From the NCBI GenBank assembly GCA_016220085.1, contig JACRIN010000051.1:62001-126000 (forward strand): a DNA stretch of 64,000 nucleotides. Direction: 5' to 3'. Positions 59,534-64,000 of the stretch are shown piece by piece (the stretch's first letter is position 1; every line of letters starts with the position of its first letter). A program made the translations under genes and the position numbers. This DNA comes from Planctomycetota bacterium (GTDB taxonomy: Bacteria; Planctomycetota; UBA1135; GCA-002686595). A model generated the notes under the pieces. The model did no database searches, was not told the origin of the DNA, and saw only the letters and a list, made by a program, of their open reading frames with translations.

Positions 59534-61459
59534 ATGGCGCTCCTTTCGCTCGAGAACTGCCGCAAGGGCTTCAACGATCGCGTGCTGCTGCGCGGCGTGT
59601 CGCTGCAGATCGCGGAGGGCGAGCGCGTCGGCCTGCTCGGGCCCAACGGGTCCGGCAAGTCGACGCTGATGCGCATCCTCGCCGGCGTCGAGCCGATGGA
59701 CGAGGGCACGCGCGCGGTGCGGCGCGATCTGCGGCTCGGCTATCTCGAACAGGATCCGGCGCTCGACCTCGACTCGACCGCGCGCGAAGCGGTGCGCATC
59801 GGCCTGGTCGGGCGCGAGCGCGTGCTCGCCGACCTCGACCGCGTCCACGCGGAGCTCGAGAAGGCGCACGGCGAGCGGCTCGACGCGCTGCTCGTGCGCC
59901 AGGGACGGCTCGAACAGGAGCTCGAACACCTCGGCGGCCACGACGTCGAGCACAAGATCGAGAACGTGCTCCATTCGCTCGGGCTCGACGACGCGGACGC
60001 GCGCTGCGGGTCGTTGTCGGGCGGCGAACGGCGCCGCGTCGCGCTCGCGCGGCTGCTGCTCGGCGGGCCGGAGCTCCTGTTGCTCGACGAGCCGACGAAC
60101 CACCTCGACGCGCTGGTCACCGACTGGCTCGAGGATTGGTTCCTCGAGACGCGCACGCCGCTGCTCTTGATCACGCACGACCGCTACTTCCTCGATCGCG
60201 TCGTCGATCGCATCATCGAGCTCGATCGCGGCGAGCTCCACGAATACGCCGGCGGCTACGGCGAGTACCTCGAGGCCCGCTGCGAGCGCCTCGACGTCGA
60301 ACGCAAGAACGAGAGCACGCGCCAGAACCTGCTGCGCCGCGAAACGGCGTGGATGCGCCGCGGTCCGCCCGCGCGGACGACCAAGGCCAAGGCGCGCATC
60401 CATCGCTACGAGGATCTGGTCGAGTCGGCGCCGATCGCGCTCTCGAGCGAGCTCGAGTTCGAGATCCCGCCCGGCCCGCGTCTCGGCGCGCGCGTCGTGT
60501 CGCTCCAACGCGCGACCAAGAGCTTCGGCGACCGCGTCGTGATCCCGCCGATCGATCTCGAGATCGCGCCGGGCACGCGCGTCGGCATCGTCGGTCCGAA
60601 CGGCGCGGGCAAGACGACGTTGATCAAGCTCCTGCTCGGCGAGCTCGCGCTCGACGCGGGCAAGCGCGAAGTCGGCGAAACGGTGCGCTTCGCCTCGATC
60701 GATCAGATGCGCACCGATCTCGACCCATCGCACACCGTGACCGAGGAGATCGCCGGCCGCAGCGACGTCGTCAAGATCGGCGATCGCGCGGTGCGCATCG
60801 AGAGCTTCCTCGATCGCTTCGGCTTCCCGGTCAGCGTGCAGCGCTCCAGCGTCGCGCAGCTCTCCGGCGGCGAGCGCAATCGCGTGCTGCTCGCGAAACT
60901 GTTGCTCGAAGGCGGCAACGTGCTCGTGCTCGACGAGCCGACGAACGACCTCGACCTCGCGACGCTGCGCGCGTTGGAGGAAGCGTTGGTCGCGTTCCCG
61001 GGCGCGGCGATCGTCGTCAGCCACGATCGTTGGTTCCTCGACCGAGTCGCGACGCAGATCCTCTACCTCGACGGACACGGCCACGCGCGCGCGCACTTCG
61101 GCGATCTGTCGAGCTTGCTCGAGAAGCTCGCGGAGGAGCGGCGGAGCGCGAGCGCGTCGGCGTCCGCCGCGGCCTCGGCGGCGGCGACTCCGAAGCCCGC
61201 CGCGCCCGCCGCCGCGCCGAAGCCGAAGCGCATCGCGCCGTGGGAGCAGAAGGAGCTCGAGCGCGTCGAAGCCGACATCGCGCGGCTCGAAGCGGAACTC
61301 GCCGAGCTCGACGCGCGCCTCGCCGACCCCGCGCTCTACACCGGGCCGAAAACGGAGTTGGAGAAGGTCAACCAACGCCGCGCGACGCTGGGCGCCGAGC
61401 TACCGAAGCTCTACGCGCGCTGGGAAGAGCTCGAGACGCTGCGCTCGCCGCCGAAGTGA
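59534..61459 (+). CDS. uup: ABC-F family ATPase, Uup type
   Basis: A 641-residue soluble protein with two ABC cassettes. Walker A motifs are LLGPNGSGKSTLMRIL and IVGPNGAGKTTLIKLL; signatures are SGGERRRVALARLLL and SGGERNRVLLAKLLL; Walker B motifs are LLLLDEPTNHLDAL and VLVLDEPTNDLDLA. The linker between them has a basic ABC-F arm region. A C-terminal Ala/Pro-rich segment and a coiled-coil (ELERVEADIARLEAELAELD), which is the DNA/ribosome-contact domain of Uup, complete the protein. It acts in the cytoplasm on ribosomes or DNA recombination intermediates. The start at 59534 fits the family exactly. No resistance partner or membrane subunit is near. Confidence 0.93.
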   Translation: MALLSLENCRKGFNDRVLLRGVSLQIAEGERVGLLGPNGSGKSTLMRILAGVEPMDEGTRAVRRDLRLGYLEQDPALDLDSTAREAVRIGLVGRERVLADLDRVHAELEKAHGERLDALLVRQGRLEQELEHLGGHDVEHKIENVLHSLGLDDADARCGSLSGGERRRVALARLLLGGPELLLLDEPTNHLDALVTDWLEDWFLETRTPLLLITHDRYFLDRVVDRIIELDRGELHEYAGGYGEYLEARCERLDVERKNESTRQNLLRRETAWMRRGPPARTTKAKARIHRYEDLVESAPIALSSELEFEIPPGPRLGARVVSLQRATKSFGDRVVIPPIDLEIAPGTRVGIVGPNGAGKTTLIKLLLGELALDAGKREVGETVRFASIDQMRTDLDPSHTVTEEIAGRSDVVKIGDRAVRIESFLDRFGFPVSVQRSSVAQLSGGERNRVLLAKLLLEGGNVLVLDEPTNDLDLATLRALEEALVAFPGAAIVVSHDRWFLDRVATQILYLDGHGHARAHFGDLSSLLEKLAEERRSASASASAAASAAATPKPAAPAAAPKPKRIAPWEQKELERVEADIARLEAELAELDARLADPALYTGPKTELEKVNQRRATLGAELPKLYARWEELETLRSPPK

Positions 61460-61792
61460 CGCGTCACTCCAACATCCAACGCCACGCGGGCACGATTCGG
61501 ATTGTCCGACCGGCGCGGCGCACCGTGCGTTCGTCGAACAGCGTGACGACCGTCGCCGTCGCGAGCTTGCGCTCGGCGAGCACTCGCAGCTGACGGTCGA
61601 ACGTCCCGATGTGTGCCTGGGTGTGCCTGGGTGTCCGCCAGCCGCGGACACTTCGGACGGATTCCGTCCGTCGGGCAAGGACAATCGTCGACACGGTCGG
61701 GACGCGGTGCACTGGTTCACGGAGGGCTCGAGACGCCGAACTCCCCGCCGAGAGGAAGTCGCACAACTCCCCGCCCACCGGACTCCGACGGC
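61460..61792. other. Intergenic gap between convergent uup and a lipoprotein gene
   Basis: A 333-base gap. It begins with a palindrome (TGACGCGTCA, 61457-61466) that includes the uup stop. It contains a 10-bp tandem repeat (GTGTGCCTGG, 61611-61630) and two tandem perfect hairpins (listed separately). A minus-strand open frame from 61850 ending at 61464 has a plausible-looking C-terminal part, but no domain, ribosome site or homology is evident. Confidence 0.45.
61632..61670. terminator. Two tandem hairpins between convergent genes
   Basis: TGTCCGC-CAGCC-GCGGACA (61632-61650) and CGGACGG-ATT-CCGTCCG (61654-61670) are both perfect 7-bp stems, three bases apart. They lie between uup and the minus-strand exported-protein gene, so may serve both. 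No T-tract. Confidence 0.5.
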
Positions 61793-62632
61793 TCAGTCCG
61801 ATCCGGGCAGGAAGCGCGGACAACGAGCGTCCCAACCTTCGCTCACCCACGCGGTGAGCTCGAACGCGCGCACGAACTCCGGCACACCGTTGCGGTCGGC
61901 GTCGAGCGCGAGGATCGGACGGGCACGCGCGGAGCCGATGTCGCGCTGAAGCAGCAGGTACGCATCGCCACGATCGGTTTCGACCGCCACGAGGCCCGCG
62001 TACCGGTCAGAGAGCTCAGGGACGGTCTCCGGGGACGCGATGATTCGCTCTCGCCCGCCGTCGAGGTCGAAGAGCACGACTTCGCGCGAACGATCGAACC
62101 ACACGAACATCCCGCGCGGCTCGCGCAACGTCGCGCACCTGGCCAATAGGCCTCCGCGCGAACCGCTTGCGTCTTCGCGCCACAGGACGACGACGCGCGT
62201 GCGCTGGGGCAGACTCCACCGATCGCCGCCGAGGTAGCTGGGAGCCGGAGTACCGCTCTCCGACACGTCGGCGAAGCGCCACGCTTCGAATCGCGTCGAA
62301 CCATCGGCACGACGGCCGAACACGCACAACGATCGAGGATCGGGCACGATGACCTGCTCCAGATGGAGGTCGAGCGCGAAGTTCTGCGTCGTCTCGGTGG
62401 TGAGGCGGTTCTCGACGATCTGCCGCCACTCGATCGAGATGCCGGTCTCGCGATCCTCGGTCGCGCACACGAGGCGAAACACGTCGCCCGGAAAGCGGTC
62501 TTGTTCGACTTCGAAGTTCTCGAGCTCCGAGTCCGGCGAGTCGATTCGAGTCGCGGGGCCGGAGACCGGCACTGCATTCGAGCACGCTGCGCTGGCCAAC
62601 AGGACGAGAGCGAGGACTGGGAGAGCGCGCAT
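61793..62632 (-). CDS. Lipoprotein of unknown function, paralog of the right-edge protein
   Basis: A 279-residue protein. The lipobox LLASAAC (Cys17) is clear. Middle segments include REPRGMFVWFDRSREVVLFD and GDAYLLLQRDIGSARARPIL, followed by ALDADRNGVPEFVRAFEL. The same order and phrases occur in the partial gene at 63499-64000 (LLAWFERSREIVSFDL; DADRDGVPE), so the two are paralogs. A calcium-binding role for the DADRNG segment is possible. No family name is known to me. ATG 62632 has no good Shine-Dalgarno. It is divergent from the parDE pair (157 bases). Confidence 0.7.
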   Translation of the reverse strand: MRALPVLALVLLASAACSNAVPVSGPATRIDSPDSELENFEVEQDRFPGDVFRLVCATEDRETGISIEWRQIVENRLTTETTQNFALDLHLEQVIVPDPRSLCVFGRRADGSTRFEAWRFADVSESGTPAPSYLGGDRWSLPQRTRVVVLWREDASGSRGGLLARCATLREPRGMFVWFDRSREVVLFDLDGGRERIIASPETVPELSDRYAGLVAVETDRGDAYLLLQRDIGSARARPILALDADRNGVPEFVRAFELTAWVSEGWDARCPRFLPGSD

Positions 62633-62774
62633 ATTGCCATGCTATCCACGCGTGGCGCCGGTCGGACAGGCGCGACCACGAGGCAGAGTCCCCGCGCATC
62701 GCCTCGACGCCGCATCGCCGGTCACGGCACCGTCGGGGACAACACGGGCCGCCTTGACAGCTCCCGCCAGACGG

Positions 62775-62790
62775 TCGATCCTGTGATCGA
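62775..62790 (+). promoter_or_regulatory. Palindromic operator candidate over the parD start
   Basis: TCGATC-CTGT-GATCGA is a perfect 6-bp inverted repeat whose last base is the A of the parD ATG. Ribbon-helix-helix antitoxins typically bind such palindromes at their own promoter, so autoregulation by ParD or the ParDE complex is likely but not shown. Confidence 0.5.
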
Positions 62791-63092
62791 TGTCCGACAG
62801 CGCCCGCCAGAGTTCCGATACGTCGGGGACTTCGCTCAACGTCTCGCTGCCGAGCGAGATGCGTGCGTTCGTCGACGACGCGGTTGCACGCGAGCATTTC
62901 GGGTCGGCGAGCGAGTTCATCCGCGAGTTGATCCGCCGGGCGCAGCGTGCGCGCGACAAGGAGGAGCTCGAGCTCGAGCTGCTGGAATCGCTCGGCTCGG
63001 GCGCCGGAATCAACGCCGACGCGAAGTTCTGGAAGCGCAAGCGCGCGCGAGTCGAGAAGCGCCACGGCGCCAAACGGCGCAAGGCCCCGTGA
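62790..63092 (+). CDS. parD: ParD-type antitoxin (ribbon-helix-helix)
   Basis: A 100-residue protein. The N-terminal half is a ribbon-helix-helix DNA-binding fold: NVSLPSEMRAFVDDAVARE, then FGSASEFIRELIRRAQRAR, the ParD signature. The C-terminal tail is Arg/Lys-rich (FWKRKRARVEKRHGAKRRK), longer and more basic than usual, and should wrap the toxin. Its gene ends four bases before parE, the usual order of antitoxin then toxin. ATG 62790 lies inside a palindrome that may be its operator. Confidence 0.88.
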   Translation: MSDSARQSSDTSGTSLNVSLPSEMRAFVDDAVAREHFGSASEFIRELIRRAQRARDKEELELELLESLGSGAGINADAKFWKRKRARVEKRHGAKRRKAP

Positions 63093-63095
63093 CCG

Positions 63096-63431
63096 GTGGC
63101 GCCGCGGCGCATCGTGCTCACCCCCGCCGCGGAGCGCGAGCTCGATTCAGCGGCGGACCGTCTCGCTCTCGCTGAGGGCGTCGGACTCGCGCTGCGATTC
63201 CTCGCGAGCGCGGAAGCGACGTTTAGACGACTCTCGGAACGCCCTTGGCTCGGTCGGCGCCGGAGCTTCGAGCACCCCGAACTCCGCGACGTGCGCTCCT
63301 GGCGACTGAAAGGGTTCGACAACTGGCTGGTCTTCTACCGCGCGAGCGGCGACGAGCTCACGATCGTCTCGGTGGTGCACGGCGCACGCGATCTCGACGC
63401 GCTCTTCGACGGCCCGGAACCGCAGAGCTGA
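63096..63431 (+). CDS. parE: ParE/RelE-superfamily toxin
   Basis: A 111-residue toxin. It begins at GTG 63096 (MAPRRIVLTPAAERELD) and contains LSERPWLGRRRSFEHPELRD and WRLKGFDNWLVFYRASGDEL, the conserved strands of ParE, ending with VVHGARDLDALF. Relatives inhibit DNA gyrase, while RelE-type relatives cleave mRNA; the sequence fits ParE better. It pairs with the upstream antitoxin and is flanked by two paralogous lipoproteins of the opposite strand. Confidence 0.9.
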   Translation: MAPRRIVLTPAAERELDSAADRLALAEGVGLALRFLASAEATFRRLSERPWLGRRRSFEHPELRDVRSWRLKGFDNWLVFYRASGDELTIVSVVHGARDLDALFDGPEPQS

Positions 63432-63498
63432 TCCGGCGGCGCGTGTGGAGTGACGTGCGAGTCCACGAGCGGCTTGGTGCTGCGCGTGGGCGGACGCG

Positions 63499-64000
63499 TC
63501 ACTCCTGGGGCAAGCAGTGGAGGGACAATCGGCTCCAGCCTTCGCGCTCCCACTCCTCGAGTCGTGGCGTGAGCACGCGCTCGGGCACGCCGTCGCGATC
63601 GGCGTCGAGCAAGACGACGGGAGTCGCGGCAGCGCTGGAGCCGACTTCGCCGAGCAGCAGATACACGTGCCCGCGTTCGTCGTCGAAGGCGAAGAGCTCC
63701 TCGTGATCGCGAGTCAAGACCGCACACGAGCTCGGACTCGCGACCGGGCGCTCGGCTCCTCCGGTGAGGTCGAAGCTCACGATCTCGCGCGACCGCTCGA
63801 ACCACGCGAGCAGACGCTGCGGCTGCGAGCGCGTCGCGACGAGAGCCCGAGGCGCGCCGCGCGGACCGTTCTCGGCCTCGTGCCAAACGCGGTCGACCCG
63901 TGAACGACGCGGGAGTCGCCACGTGCCGGCGTCGAAGCACGGCGCCGCCGCACCGGCCGCGTCCAGCGGATCGAAGCGCCACAGCTCGATCTCGATCGAG
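63499..64000 (-). CDS. Exported-protein paralog, 5' end beyond the window
   Basis: The minus-strand frame is open from the right edge to the stop at 63499, about 166 codons, so the N-terminus is missing. The visible part includes AGTWRLPRRSRVDRVWHEAE, LLAWFERSREIVSFDL, GHVYLLLGEVGSSAAATPVV and LDADRDGVPERVL, followed by EGWSRLSLHCLPQE. Each block has a counterpart in the lipoprotein at 61793-62632 in the same order, so the two are paralogs. The missing start should lie to the right, and a lipobox is expected. Confidence 0.75.
   Translation of the reverse strand, partial: SIEIELWRFDPLDAAGAAAPCFDAGTWRLPRRSRVDRVWHEAENGPRGAPRALVATRSQPQRLLAWFERSREIVSFDLTGGAERPVASPSSCAVLTRDHEELFAFDDERGHVYLLLGEVGSSAAATPVVLLDADRDGVPERVLTPRLEEWEREGWSRLSLHCLPQE

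Noticed and set aside
1-64000. tRNA, rRNA and insertion sequences
   Set aside because: No transposase, rRNA-like stretch or tRNA cloverleaf was recognised by eye; a covariance search could still find a small RNA.

Overview
The window is very GC-rich and densely coded, with G or C at most third codon positions. It most resembles a chromosomal segment of a free-living Planctomycetota bacterium, perhaps of the marine Saltatorellus/Poly30-like lineages. The evidence is by family: an ECF sigma factor translationally coupled to a Ser/Thr kinase with TPR repeats, a sigma factor fused to a membrane-anchored exported domain, FG-GAP and right-handed beta-helix secreted proteins with DCNxNGxxDxCD calcium-type repeats and a Cys-rich C-terminal domain, a UnbV/CRTAC1 protein, and many lipoproteins. 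The assignment is inference; there is no rRNA, tRNA or housekeeping marker here to test it. No IS element, CRISPR array or prophage was seen.

Layout. 1-5.8 kb (minus): a partial exported protein, a B12-binding radical SAM enzyme overlapping a family 2 glycosyltransferase, and a nonaheme cytochrome lipoprotein. 6-13 kb: a small membrane protein, the sigma/kinase pair, a thioredoxin-like secreted protein convergent with the kinase, a zinc-ribbon membrane protein and a small beta-helix protein. 13.2-25.4 kb (all minus): a CDP-glucose module (cytidylyltransferase and 4,6-dehydratase-like SDR), a HEAT/vWA protein, a large beta-helix protein, an FG-GAP protein, DinB-like and diphthine-ammonia-ligase-like proteins, a sugar C-methyltransferase and another SDR. 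The two sugar modules together suggest a C-methylated CDP-deoxysugar for surface glycans. 25.4-30.6 kb: a patch of degenerate direct and inverted repeats, two polytopic GT-C-like proteins in divergent orientation, and a polyprenyl-phosphate-type glycosyltransferase. 31-36.3 kb: a hybrid histidine kinase, a TerB-like protein and a secreted trypsin-fold protease.

36.8-44.4 kb: a gluzincin-like protein with a replaced catalytic Glu; then, on the other strand, a UnbV/CRTAC1 protein followed at once by two tandem UnbU/NqrB/RnfD-type membrane proteins, a secreted subtilase and a coiled-coil membrane protein. The UnbV-UnbU-UnbU set is a detached form of an accessory pair known from enediyne clusters, here without a polyketide synthase, and is my best candidate for an undescribed system. 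44.4-50.8 kb (mostly minus): the sigma-membrane-beta-sandwich fusion, a VOC/YCII/sigma-70 operon and a lipoprotein. 50.8-55 kb (minus): a tightly coupled set of metallophosphoesterase-like protein, SDR, small membrane protein and GMC oxidoreductase. 55-61.5 kb (plus): a sulfatase-fold membrane protein with a Thr nucleophile, a class C beta-lactamase-fold lipoprotein and an Uup-type ABC-F protein. 61.8-64 kb: two paralogous exported proteins flanking a ParDE toxin-antitoxin pair with a palindrome over the antitoxin start.

Starts were chosen from Shine-Dalgarno sequences, signal peptides, neighbour overlaps and family lengths. Several genes lack a clear Shine-Dalgarno, and those starts are uncertain. 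Terminator calls rest on hairpins only; none has a clean U-tract.
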